The position numbers were made by a program, and so were the translations under genes. Of a DNA stretch of 11,725 nucleotides, positions 1 through 7,113 are shown piece after piece. Each line of letters begins with the position of its first letter. Position 1 is the first letter of the stretch. The notes below the pieces were generated by a model. That model was given only the letters and a program-made list of their open reading frames with translations, searched no databases and had not been told where the DNA came from. This stretch comes from Rickettsiales bacterium (lineage in GTDB: Bacteria; Pseudomonadota; Alphaproteobacteria; Rickettsiales; UBA1997). The stretch is from assembly GCA_023262945.1 (NCBI GenBank), contig JALQXY010000132.1:1-11725 (forward strand), written 5' to 3'.

Positions 1-60
1 ATAGGACTTGCATTTTTTACAATTTTTATCTCAAAAAATATTTTGTCATATTGTTTATTT

Positions 61-786
61 TTAGATGGGAATTGGTATAATTGAATTGTTAAAATAGATT
101 AAATCGTTAACTTTTTTAGCTCCAGATTCCTCAGCGATTAAGGTGAATGGGATTGTAAATTGATAATTTGAAAGACTTTTAAGAGAAACAAAATCAATTC
201 TATTGCAAGCCAAGTAAGCTAACTCCAATATCTTTGAACCATAACTTCTTACAGCAACCGCTTTATCATTTGGGTTAAATTCTTTATATTGAGAAATATT
301 ATCAACTATCGCAACATCATTACTTGATCTTTTAGTAATTTTAATTCGACGATTATTTAAAAAGGCACCGAAACCTTTTTCGCAATAAAAAGTCTCATTT
401 GGTAATATTTTTTTAATTACCACAGCAATCGACTTACTTTCTTCAAAATTATCGCCATAATTAAGAGCAATGGCTACAACAAAATCTGGATTAGCACGCT
501 CCAAGTTAGCAACTCCACTTATAGGAAATATAACAAAATGATATTGCGATTTTTCGTCGTTAACGATCTTTTGGCCGTCAGAAAAATAAAAATTATATTT
601 TGGTTTAAATTTTAACAAATCATCAGTTATGATTTTTTTGACTTTTTGATAACAAGAATTAGTAAATTTTTGTGCTATTTTTGAGTTGCTTTGCAAATTT
701 CCAAGTTCAGCAAAATCTCTTAATATATAATTTCCAGCTTTCTCGCAAGCTTTAAGTATTATGTTTAAATTATTACTATATCTCAT
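61..786 (-). CDS. suhB: SuhB/inositol monophosphatase family protein, predicted pseudoenzyme
   Basis: The 241-aa protein has the layout of SuhB: an N-terminal KAG-N-ILR-F-EL helix (residues 12-28), the region around the metal site (68-102), a G-GAFLN-RRIKITKR strand pair (138-153), RSYGSK-LELAYLA (180-193) and a C-terminal LIAEESGA (216-223). The active family binds Mg2+ through Glu of an EE-G motif, both Asp of DP-DGT and Asp of WD-AAG. Here these read FSDG (68-71), FPISG (87-91) and YQFTIP (208-213), so every metal ligand I can align is replaced. Phosphatase activity is therefore unlikely, although the frame is intact and the fold appears kept. E. coli SuhB also has a catalysis-independent role in rRNA transcription antitermination with NusA, which could explain retention (inference). 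The gene starts inside the end of sdhA (11-bp overlap) and is probably translated with it. Family assignment is good; function is uncertain. Confidence 0.8.
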   Translation of the reverse strand: MRYSNNLNIILKACEKAGNYILRDFAELGNLQSNSKIAQKFTNSCYQKVKKIITDDLLKFKPKYNFYFSDGQKIVNDEKSQYHFVIFPISGVANLERANPDFVVAIALNYGDNFEESKSIAVVIKKILPNETFYCEKGFGAFLNNRRIKITKRSSNDVAIVDNISQYKEFNPNDKAVAVRSYGSKILELAYLACNRIDFVSLKSLSNYQFTIPFTLIAEESGAKKVNDLIYFNNSIIPIPI

Positions 787-2545
787 TTAGCTCCTTATAA
801 TTTGATTTAATTCTAACTTTTTTTAAAGAATAATTTAATTGTAAATTATTATTCATAGTAACAAGACTATGAGCTAAAAATTTATCATTGTTTTTTTCTT
901 TAAAATCTTGACGATAATGAGCGCCGCGACTTTCTTCTCTATTAATTGCACTATAATACGAAACATAGGCGCATAATAATAAATTTTTAAATTCACAATA
1001 ACATATCAACTCTTCATTCCACAATAAAGATTTATTATAAAAAGTAAATTGACTTAAAATATTTAGTAATTTTTGACAATATTTATAACCCTCATTTAAT
1101 AAATCATAATTACGAAAAACCCCTAAATGAATATCATTAAATTCTCTAAATTCAGATTTTAATTTCTCTAGATTAATTTTCTGATTATTGTTATTATTGT
1201 TAAGAAATAACTTTGAAAAGCTTTTTCTAATTTGTTTTTCAATCAATTCTTTATCATCAAAATTATTACAATAGCTATTTATATCTTTAGCCGCTCTGTT
1301 GCCAGCAATTTTACCAAAAACAACCAAATCCAATAAAGAATTACAGCCAAGTCTATTAGCTCCATGCACTGAAACACATCCAGCCTCACCTATAGCAAAC
1401 AACCCTAACACTTCTTGCTGCTTATCATCGATAACAACGCAATCATTATTTACCGCAATTCCTCCCATGGTATAATGGGCCGATGGTGAAACGGGAATTA
1501 GATCTTTAGTAGCATCAAGATGACAAAATTTAGAAACTAACTCTAAAACTCCTGGCAATTTTTTACTTAATTTATCTTTTCCTAAATGTCTTAAATCTAG
1601 ATGTAAATGATCTTTATTTTTACCGCAACCAAATCCTTGATTAATTTCTGTAGACATAGAACGAGCAATAATGTCTCTTGCTGCTAATTCCATCATATTT
1701 GGCTCATATTTACGCAAAAATCTTTCTCCTTGACTGTTAAGCAGATAACCACCCTCTCCTCTTGCTGCTTCGGTTATTAAAAAACCATAATTATGAATAC
1801 CGGTAGGATGAAATTGCAAAAATTCCATATCTTGCAGTGGTAAATCTTGCTTAATAATTAAAGCTAATCCATCACCGCTACAAATTGTTGACGAAGTAGT
1901 GTTGGCAAAAATTTGACTATATCCACCCGTAGCAATTATAGTTGTCTTACTTTTGAAATAAGTTAATAAACCATTATTTAGATCAATAGCTAAACAACCA
2001 TAACATCTTCTTTGATTTTGATTATCTATGATCAAGTCAGTAACGAAAAATTCATTAAAAAACTCGATATTACAATTTAGACATTGTTGATACAAAGTTC
2101 TGTGAATAGCATTTCCTGTATTATCTTTTGAGTAACAAGCACGATGAACTGTTTTTGTTTTACCATAATCCCTACTCTGTCCACCATAAGCCCTTTGTGA
2201 AATCTTGCCAGAATTATCGCGAGAAAAGGTCACGCCCATCTTTTCTAGATCTAAAATTGCTTTTTTAGCATATTTGCATAAAATTTCTACCGAATCCACA
2301 TCAGCTAGATTGCCTGAAGCTTTAATGGTATCGTAGGCATGAAATAACCAATTATCATCTTCAGCATTTGATAAAGCGGCATTGATACCACCCTTAGCGG
2401 CAACAGTATGACTATAATTAGGCATAACCTTGCTAATAATAGCAATTTTTTTTATATTATTATCATTAAGACTAAGTGCCGACATCAATCCAGAACCACC
2501 ACTACCAATGATAATTGCATCAAATTCTTTTTGAACAAATTGCAT
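776..2545 (-). CDS. sdhA: Succinate dehydrogenase flavoprotein subunit
   Basis: SdhA oxidises succinate to fumarate on covalently bound FAD and passes electrons to SdhB in membrane complex II. The 589-aa length is normal (E. coli 588). Visible signatures are the Rossmann motif GSGGSG (14-19), the FAD-linking His46 in SHTVAAKGG, FHPTG with His246, TE-ARGEGG, the catalytic Arg290 in ARDIIARS, HYTMGG with His357, and GANRLG with Arg398. All main catalytic residues are therefore present. Oddities: Lys51 sits where SdhA usually has Gln, the usual DRTGHA segment reads DNTGNA, and there is a six-Asn tract near residue 449. The C-terminal RGAH-R-DF motif is recognisable. No sdhB, sdhC or sdhD is adjacent; they must lie elsewhere. 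The start follows 66 bp of noncoding DNA after the ankyrin gene and lacks a clear Shine-Dalgarno; ATG at 2545 places the Rossmann motif at the usual N-terminal distance. Confidence 0.96.
   Translation of the reverse strand: MQFVQKEFDAIIIGSGGSGLMSALSLNDNNIKKIAIISKVMPNYSHTVAAKGGINAALSNAEDDNWLFHAYDTIKASGNLADVDSVEILCKYAKKAILDLEKMGVTFSRDNSGKISQRAYGGQSRDYGKTKTVHRACYSKDNTGNAIHRTLYQQCLNCNIEFFNEFFVTDLIIDNQNQRRCYGCLAIDLNNGLLTYFKSKTTIIATGGYSQIFANTTSSTICSGDGLALIIKQDLPLQDMEFLQFHPTGIHNYGFLITEAARGEGGYLLNSQGERFLRKYEPNMMELAARDIIARSMSTEINQGFGCGKNKDHLHLDLRHLGKDKLSKKLPGVLELVSKFCHLDATKDLIPVSPSAHYTMGGIAVNNDCVVIDDKQQEVLGLFAIGEAGCVSVHGANRLGCNSLLDLVVFGKIAGNRAAKDINSYCNNFDDKELIEKQIRKSFSKLFLNNNNNNQKINLEKLKSEFREFNDIHLGVFRNYDLLNEGYKYCQKLLNILSQFTFYNKSLLWNEELICYCEFKNLLLCAYVSYYSAINREESRGAHYRQDFKEKNNDKFLAHSLVTMNNNLQLNYSLKKVRIKSNYKELNEI
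791..796 (-). promoter_or_regulatory. Shine-Dalgarno site for the suhB-like gene
   Basis: On the minus strand AAGGAG lies 4 nt before the ATG at 786, inside the last codons (Lys-Glu) of sdhA. It is the clearest Shine-Dalgarno sequence in the window; most other starts here have none. It fixes the start of the suhB-like gene and fits translational coupling to sdhA. Confidence 0.65.
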
Positions 2546-2611
2546 AAATTGATTGAATAAATTTTTCAGGTTAAAATGGTATTACTAATCCTATTTAAGA
2601 AAAAATTGTCA

Positions 2612-3604
2612 TTACCTACGCACTAATAAACCAGAAATTTGAGATGCATTTGTTAAATTAAAAACTCTACTTGGTCCAAGACTATCTTCAATATAAGTTT
2701 TAATATTTTCTCTATAATTATCTGGCAATTGATGAAGTAGCATCTGCCATTGACTACAAATGCTTGCTAATGAGTCAGAATTTTCAGATATTTTTATCTT
2801 TTCTATTCCTTTATAAGCAGATAAAAATATCTCTTTCAACTGTTCTAAAGTTCTTTCGTTAAAACTAGATTTGATATCTTCTATATTATTTACTATAGCT
2901 TTATTAGCTATTAAAATCTCAATCATTTCTGAATTAATATCTGAGTTTTTTATAGCATAATCAAGAGCTGTAAATCCATCATTGTCAATGTTATTTACAT
3001 TAATATAAGGGCTAGTTAGTAAAGATTTAACCACATCAAGACAATCTTCGCAAACCAAAATCTGAAGAGGGGTTGCTTTACAAGAGTCAAGAGCATTAAT
3101 ATTTATTTCCTGATGTTTTATTAAAATATCGACTAATGTTTTTTTTGTCGTAACATGCAAAGGCGTTGCTAAAAAACTATCAGCGGCATTAACGTCGGTA
3201 TTAGCGTTATTTAATAAAGCACTAACCACATCTTCTACATTATCTTTCTGAATCTGTATAGCATAATGAAGAGGTGTTTCTTGAAAAATATTAACACAAT
3301 TAACATTTAAACTTTCATGCTCGAGTAAAGTTTTAATAATTTCTACATCATCTACTTGAACCGCAGTATGAAGAGCTGATTCTTCATCATTGTTAATAAT
3401 ATTTACATCAATATCAGAATGCCTTAGCAAAGCTTTAATTATATCAATGCTTTGAAAAGCCACGGCATAATGAAGAATTGTATTTCCTTCATCATCGATA
3501 TCGTTAACTTCAAAATTCTGATGCTGATTTTCTTGATTTATTATTCTTAAAACCGAATCAATATCATCATATTTTATCATTTCAACAAGATCCTTTACAT
3601 TCAT
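2612..3604 (-). CDS. Ankyrin-repeat protein, candidate secreted effector
   Basis: The 330-aa protein has about six ankyrin repeats: roughly 37-68, 71-102, 105-139, 142-170 (short, lacking part of the first helix), 173-204 and 207-239. They show the recurring pattern of TPLHYA or TALDYA, then IIK-LL, then D-NVN. The repeat units often end in an extra residue (for example SDIDVN), giving units near 33-35 residues. A non-repetitive helical tail of about 90 residues follows (245-330). There is no signal peptide, membrane segment or enzymatic motif. Ankyrin repeats bind proteins. In Rickettsiales several ankyrin proteins (such as AnkA of Anaplasma) are type IV secretion substrates, so a host-directed role is possible, but nothing in this sequence proves secretion. 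The C-terminus ends in VRR, and T4SS signals are often C-terminal and basic; this is weak evidence. A monocistronic unit with its own promoter is likely. Confidence 0.88.
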   Translation of the reverse strand: MNVKDLVEMIKYDDIDSVLRIINQENQHQNFEVNDIDDEGNTILHYAVAFQSIDIIKALLRHSDIDVNIINNDEESALHTAVQVDDVEIIKTLLEHESLNVNCVNIFQETPLHYAIQIQKDNVEDVVSALLNNANTDVNAADSFLATPLHVTTKKTLVDILIKHQEININALDSCKATPLQILVCEDCLDVVKSLLTSPYINVNNIDNDGFTALDYAIKNSDINSEMIEILIANKAIVNNIEDIKSSFNERTLEQLKEIFLSAYKGIEKIKISENSDSLASICSQWQMLLHQLPDNYRENIKTYIEDSLGPSRVFNLTNASQISGLLVRR

Positions 3605-3630
3605 AATAATTTAATTAATTGTTAAATACA

Positions 3631-3660
3631 TTTTTAACTTGAAAATAGATAATTTATCAA
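3631..3660 (-). promoter_or_regulatory. Putative promoter of the ankyrin gene
   Basis: Read on the minus strand, TTGATA (-35, five of six matches to consensus) is followed after 18 nt by TAAAAA (-10, four of six). This lies about 27 nt upstream of the ATG at 3604. In such AT-rich DNA matches of this quality can arise by chance. Confidence 0.35.
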
Positions 3661-3675
3661 AATATTTTTTAGTAA

Positions 3676-3707
3676 ATTGCAAGGCCCTTATTTCTACAGG
3701 GTGCAAT
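3676..3707. repeat. Bulged GC-containing hairpin
   Basis: ATTGCA plus CCCT pairs with AGGG plus TGCAAT. This gives 10 base pairs with a 3-nt AGG bulge on the left arm and a 9-nt loop. It is one of the few GC-rich islands in the spacer. No U-tract follows on either strand, so it is not a typical intrinsic terminator. It could be a regulatory RNA structure or a protein site. Confidence 0.4.
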
Positions 3708-3759
3708 GATTTATGTCTATTTTAACCAAAAAGATGAAGTTATGATTTTAATTCTTTTT

Positions 3760-3776
3760 TAATCTTTTAAAGATTA
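3760..3776. repeat. Perfect palindrome TAATCTTT-T-AAAGATTA
   Basis: Eight bases on each side of a single central T match perfectly. The size is compatible with an operator for a dimeric regulator, but an AT-rich palindrome of this length may also be coincidental. Confidence 0.3.
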
Positions 3777-3801
3777 TATTTAGCATAATATTAAATCGAT
3801 G

Positions 3802-3824
3802 TTTGATTTTATTTTTAAATCAAA
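3802..3824. repeat. AT-rich hairpin upstream of fabF
   Basis: TTTGATTT pairs with AAATCAAA around a 7-nt loop. A run of eight T lies 11 nt further on the plus strand (3836-3843). No plus-strand gene lies upstream, so a terminator role is doubtful; a role near the fabF promoter is possible. Confidence 0.3.
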
Positions 3825-3872
3825 TAATCTTGCCATTTTTTTTCAACTATTTTAAAAAATTATTTTAATATA

Positions 3873-3878
3873 TATAAT
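3873..3878 (+). promoter_or_regulatory. Putative -10 box for the fabF operon
   Basis: A perfect TATAAT lies 37 nt before the fabF ATG. The hexamer 17 nt upstream (TTTTAA) is a poor -35. TTGCCA at 3830-3835 is better but too far away for this -10; it could instead pair with TAAAAA at 3853-3858 (17-nt spacing). Confidence 0.35.
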
Positions 3879-3915
3879 TTGATATTTTACTAATTGATTT
3901 TCTAAATATATATTT

Positions 3916-5187
3916 ATGAGCAAAAGAAGAGTAGTAATTACCGGAATTGGCGCCGTAACTCCACTAGCTGCAACAGCGCAAAAAAGTTGGGAAAAATTAA
4001 TTAACTCACAATCAGGGATTGGCAATATAACTATATTTGATGCCAGTGACATGCCTTGTCGCATTGCTGGTGAAGTTAAAATTTCAGATGATGGTAATGG
4101 AGACAGTCTTAATTTATCTAAATATATTGATGTAAAAGATCAAAAAAAAATGGATCGCTTTATTCATTTTGCTATCGTTGCAGCGGATCAAGCAATTGCT
4201 GATTCAGGATGGAAAGCTGAAAGCGAAGAGCAAAAATATCGCACCGGAATTATGATGGGATCTGGAATTGGAGGATTACCATCAATCGAAAAAACCGTTA
4301 TAGCCATTCAAGAAAAGGGAACTAGAAAAATAAGTCCATTTTTTATACCATCAAGTCTAATAAACTTAGCTTCTGGTCAAATTTCAATTAGACATGGATT
4401 TATGGGTCCTAACCATGCCGTTGTCACGGCATGCTCTTCAGGAGCTCACGCCATTGGAGACTCTGCTCGTATGATTGAATATGGAGATGTTGACGTTATG
4501 ATAGCTGGCGGCGCAGAATCAGCAATAAGTAAATCAGGAGTCGGTGGATTCTCGGCATTAAAAGCTTTGTCATCTGGCTTTAATGACAATCCTCAAGCCG
4601 CCTCAAGACCTTGGGACAAAGACCGAGATGGCTTTGTTATGGGAGAGGGAGCTGGAGTTGTCGTTCTTGAAGAATATGAGCACGCTAAAAAAAGAGGGGC
4701 TAAAATATATGCTGAAATTGGTGGATATGGATTATCCGGAGATGCTTATCACATAACAGCTCCTGAGGCATCTGGTCGTGGATCAACTTATGCAATGAAA
4801 ACAGCAATAAGACATGCTAAAATAAACATTGATGAAGTTGATTATGTAAATGCTCATGGCACATCTACACCACTTGGTGACGAGATTGAAGTTTCGGCAA
4901 TCAAAAAAGTTTTCGGTGATCATGCATATAAATTAATGATGTCATCAACCAAATCATCAACAGGTCATTTACTTGGAGCTGCTGGCGCCATTGAAGCAAT
5001 TTTTTCGATATTGGCAATTAATAATAACATAGCTCCCCCAACATTAAATCTTCATAATCCATCAGAAGGCTGCGATATTGATTTAGTACCTAATGTAGCA
5101 AAAGAAAGATTAATCAATAATGTTTTATCAAATTCTTTTGGATTTGGCGGTACTAATGCTTGCTTGCTTCTTAAAAAATTTAAATAA
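3916..5187 (+). CDS. fabF: Beta-ketoacyl-ACP synthase II
   Basis: FabF condenses malonyl-ACP with acyl-ACP in type II fatty acid elongation in the cytoplasm. The 423-aa protein shows the thiolase-fold condensing enzyme signatures: VVITGIGAVTPL at the N-terminus, catalytic Cys173 in TACSSG, His314 in NAHGTSTPLGD, Lys346 and His351 in STKSSTGHLLGAAGA, and the terminal NSFGFGGTNA loop. The Cys-His-His triad is complete. TACSSG replaces the TACATG more common in FabF; such variation occurs in the family. The length is slightly above the typical 412-415, owing to a short insert near residues 57-66 (DDGNGDS region). The ATG at 3916 gives the canonical N-terminus, although no Shine-Dalgarno is visible. 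It is the first gene of a fabF-mltG-lptM unit; its TAA overlaps the next ATG by one base. acpP is not in the window. Confidence 0.97.
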   Translation: MSKRRVVITGIGAVTPLAATAQKSWEKLINSQSGIGNITIFDASDMPCRIAGEVKISDDGNGDSLNLSKYIDVKDQKKMDRFIHFAIVAADQAIADSGWKAESEEQKYRTGIMMGSGIGGLPSIEKTVIAIQEKGTRKISPFFIPSSLINLASGQISIRHGFMGPNHAVVTACSSGAHAIGDSARMIEYGDVDVMIAGGAESAISKSGVGGFSALKALSSGFNDNPQAASRPWDKDRDGFVMGEGAGVVVLEEYEHAKKRGAKIYAEIGGYGLSGDAYHITAPEASGRGSTYAMKTAIRHAKINIDEVDYVNAHGTSTPLGDEIEVSAIKKVFGDHAYKLMMSSTKSSTGHLLGAAGAIEAIFSILAINNNIAPPTLNLHNPSEGCDIDLVPNVAKERLINNVLSNSFGFGGTNACLLLKKFK

Positions 5188-6197
5188 TGTTAATATTGAA
5201 AGCTATAATTAAAGCAATTACCACATTGTCGACCTTGATTATTGCTATGTTTTTTTTGATGCTAACTATCATCCTTTATTACAATTCCCCAAACTCCTAT
5301 CACAAAGAAGATAAAAGATTCATAATCGAAAGCGGCTTAACTCTAAGAGAAGTTGTTGATAAATTACATAAAGAAAAAATAGTTAGACATCCTGGTGCTT
5401 TTCTTTACTTAGGGCAAATTACCAAAGGAATTGATCCTAAAGTGCGTTATGGTGAGTATTTTTTTGAAAAGAATATCTCTTACTATAAAATTCTTCATAA
5501 AATGGTACAAGGCAACATATTCTTTCGCAAACTTACTATAGCAGAAGGGTTATCAAATCATAGCGCTTACGAAATAATAAATAATGCTCCTGGATTAGTC
5601 GGTGAAATGCCAGAACTATCAATAGAAGATGAAGGTTTTATAATGCCAGAAACTTATTTTTATTCTTACAATGATTCTAAAAAATTCTTAGTAAAAAGAA
5701 TGACGGATCAAATGACTAAAGCTATAGATGAACTATGGCAATTACGCGACAAATCAATACCAATAAAAAATAAAAAAGAAGCTCTAATTCTGGCATCAAT
5801 CGTTGAAAAGGAAACTGGCATTTTTTCAGAAAGAGGCTATGTTGCTTCGGTTTTTATTAACCGCTTACGCAAAGGTATGAAACTACAATCAGATCCGACA
5901 ATAATATACTCCTATGCTTTTGGCAATAAGTCACTGGAAAGGCCAATTAAAATAAGCGACATTAGAAACAAATCTCCTTACAATACTTACAATATATACG
6001 GCCTTCCTCCTCAACCAATATGCAATCCTGGTATAGACTCAATAAAAGCAGTACTTAATCCGATCAAAACTGATTATTTATATTTTGTAGCTAGCGGTTA
6101 TGGTGATCATGTATTTGCCACCAATTTAAGAGATCATAATAGAAATGTTATGCGTTATCGTGAATTAATGCGCGAAAAAAAGGAAAACGATTTATAA
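5187..6197 (+). CDS. mltG: Endolytic murein transglycosylase MltG (YceG family)
   Basis: MltG is an inner-membrane lytic transglycosylase that cuts nascent peptidoglycan strands and sets glycan length. The 336-aa protein (E. coli about 340) starts with a basic stretch and one membrane helix (about 12-32). A LysM-like part follows (E-GLTLREVVDKL, 48-60), and then the YceG catalytic domain with ASIVEKETG (Glu207 and Glu209, including the catalytic Glu), SVFINRLRKGM-LQSDPT, SPYNTY-I-GLPP-PICNPG and YLYFVASGYGDHVFA. All signature blocks are present, so the enzyme is probably active. The ATG shares its A with the fabF stop (TAATG), which indicates translational coupling. In other alphaproteobacteria mltG also follows fabF. 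Its presence suggests that this organism makes at least some peptidoglycan. Confidence 0.95.
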   Translation: MLILKAIIKAITTLSTLIIAMFFLMLTIILYYNSPNSYHKEDKRFIIESGLTLREVVDKLHKEKIVRHPGAFLYLGQITKGIDPKVRYGEYFFEKNISYYKILHKMVQGNIFFRKLTIAEGLSNHSAYEIINNAPGLVGEMPELSIEDEGFIMPETYFYSYNDSKKFLVKRMTDQMTKAIDELWQLRDKSIPIKNKKEALILASIVEKETGIFSERGYVASVFINRLRKGMKLQSDPTIIYSYAFGNKSLERPIKISDIRNKSPYNTYNIYGLPPQPICNPGIDSIKAVLNPIKTDYLYFVASGYGDHVFATNLRDHNRNVMRYRELMREKKENDL

Positions 6198-6200
6198 TTT

Positions 6201-6395
6201 ATGAATTTTTTTAGATTAATTTCAATTATATCTATAATAACCATACTAGCAGTATCGTGCGGCAGAAAAGGTGACCTAGAAAGAGACGGAGAAGATAAAA
6301 GGCCGAAATTTGACAATGTCTTTTTTGAAAGCAATTCTAAATATTCGATCCAACCCATCAATAGAAAGCTATTTATGGTAAGGGTGCCCAGATAA
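6201..6395 (+). CDS. lptM: Small LptM-like lipoprotein
   Basis: The 64-aa peptide has a hydrophobic signal peptide (about 4-19), a lipobox-like LAVSC with the Cys at residue 20, and then GRKGDLE. CG-KG-L directly after the lipidated Cys is the hallmark of the LptM (YifL) family, which in E. coli assists oxidative assembly of the LPS translocon LptD. The usual residue after KG is Pro; here it is Asp. The remainder is a polar tail of about 40 residues. It begins 3 nt after the mltG stop; AAGGAA about 15 nt upstream is too distant to be a good Shine-Dalgarno. Its last 27 nt overlap the 3' end of rlmH on the other strand. Assignment rests on a short motif, so the family is likely but the role is inferred. 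Confidence 0.72.
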   Translation: MNFFRLISIISIITILAVSCGRKGDLERDGEDKRPKFDNVFFESNSKYSIQPINRKLFMVRVPR

Positions 6396-6833
6396 AATAG
6401 CTTGGCTACGATAAATTTGCTCAGCCAAAATCACTCTTACCATCATATGCGGAAAAGTCATTTTACCTAATGATATTTTTTTTTGGGATTTATCTAGAAT
6501 TTTTTTACCTAAACCGTTAGAACCACCAATAACAAAATCTATTGATTTATGAGCTTCTAGCAATCTATCTTGCAAAAACCGAGAAAATTCTACACTGGAA
6601 AATTGAATACCCTTTTCATCAAGAGCAATTAAATATGATTCTTTGTCCAAATTCTTCAAAATAAGCTCTTCTTCTTTTGCTATCGTTATTTGAGAATTTG
6701 ATTTATTATTATGTTTCCTTAACTCTAACTCTTTTAAGTTAATTTGCCAATTAATTCTGTTAATATAAGTTAAAAATGATTGCTTAAAATCAGAATTATT
6801 GAATTTACCTATCGATATTATATTGATATTCAT
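6369..6833 (-). CDS. rlmH: 23S rRNA (pseudouridine1915-N3)-methyltransferase RlmH
   Basis: RlmH is a SPOUT-class dimeric methyltransferase that uses SAM to methylate pseudouridine 1915 in helix 69 of 23S rRNA in assembled ribosomes. The 154-aa length matches E. coli (155). Motifs are LDEKGIQFSSVEF (71-83), the SAM-binding IGGSNGLG (102-109), MTFPHMMVRVILAEQIYR, and the terminal LSGHPYHK, which carries the conserved HPYH involved in catalysis. The protein ends exactly at this motif, so the 27-bp tail overlap with the LptM-like gene is real and not an over-extension. It is transcribed alone towards the fabF operon. TATTAT on the minus strand (about 6846-6851) is a possible -10 box. There is no Shine-Dalgarno. 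Confidence 0.95.
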   Translation of the reverse strand: MNINIISIGKFNNSDFKQSFLTYINRINWQINLKELELRKHNNKSNSQITIAKEEELILKNLDKESYLIALDEKGIQFSSVEFSRFLQDRLLEAHKSIDFVIGGSNGLGKKILDKSQKKISLGKMTFPHMMVRVILAEQIYRSQAILSGHPYHK

Positions 6834-6917
6834 TAATAAATTTTGTATAATAATGCTGTTGAAATTATTTTAATTTTTATATATTATCATTTCCTTAAAT
6901 TAAATTCTTACATTTTA

Positions 6918-6946
6918 ATTGTTTTTAAGTTTGATTTAAAAACGAT
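6918..6946. repeat. Inverted repeat, copy 1 (GTTTTTAA / TTAAAAAC)
   Basis: GTTTTTAA pairs with TTAAAAAC around a 7-nt loop, extended by one G-T and two A-T pairs to an 11-bp stem. The left arm GTTTTTAA and the right-arm end TAAAAACGAT both recur 116-117 nt downstream (copy 2). Confidence 0.4.
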
Positions 6947-7036
6947 GTAATACAAAATTTCATCTTTAAAGTAGTTAAAAATAAGCGATTAGATTCTTTG
7001 AAAAATGAACTTCAGTGTAATGCCTAGATAATTCGG

Positions 7037-7063
7037 GTTTTTAAATTAAAAAATAAAAACGAT
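7037..7063. repeat. Inverted repeat, copy 2 (GTTTTTA / TAAAAAC)
   Basis: GTTTTTA pairs with TAAAAAC over a 10-nt AT-only loop (7-bp stem). It shares GTTTTTAA and TAAAAACGAT with copy 1, but the loop differs, so the arms rather than the loop are repeated. Confidence 0.35.
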
Positions 7064-7113
7064 AAATGTGAATTCATTGGGTATTTAATGTATAAAAATT
7101 ATATTTAAAATTG

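Larger units (their letters stand above)
3605..3915. other. Divergent noncoding spacer between ankyrin gene and fabF
   Basis: This 311-bp spacer has no plausible coding region or tRNA. It should hold the promoters of both flanking genes. It contains three inverted repeats: 3676-3707, 3760-3776 and 3802-3824, of which the first is unusual for its GC-containing stem. The remainder is AT-rich without recognisable signals. Confidence 0.6.

Noticed and set aside
1..60. Possible start of another minus-strand gene (ATG followed by only a few codons at the window edge).
   Set aside because: Only about four codons are visible and there is no Shine-Dalgarno, so nothing can be supported; the stretch also shows no clear terminator.
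3802..3843. Hairpin followed by eight T as an intrinsic terminator.
   Set aside because: No plus-strand transcript is expected from upstream, the stem is AT-only, and the T-run starts 11 nt after the stem rather than directly.
3852..4064. Minus-strand 70-codon frame over the fabF start.
   Set aside because: It covers the conserved N-terminus of FabF in antisense and has no recognisable motif; it is a shadow frame.
6155..6361. Minus-strand 68-codon frame opposite the LptM-like gene.
   Set aside because: The plus-strand frame has a signal peptide and lipobox with the CG-KG-L motif and lies 3 nt after mltG, so it is the better call.
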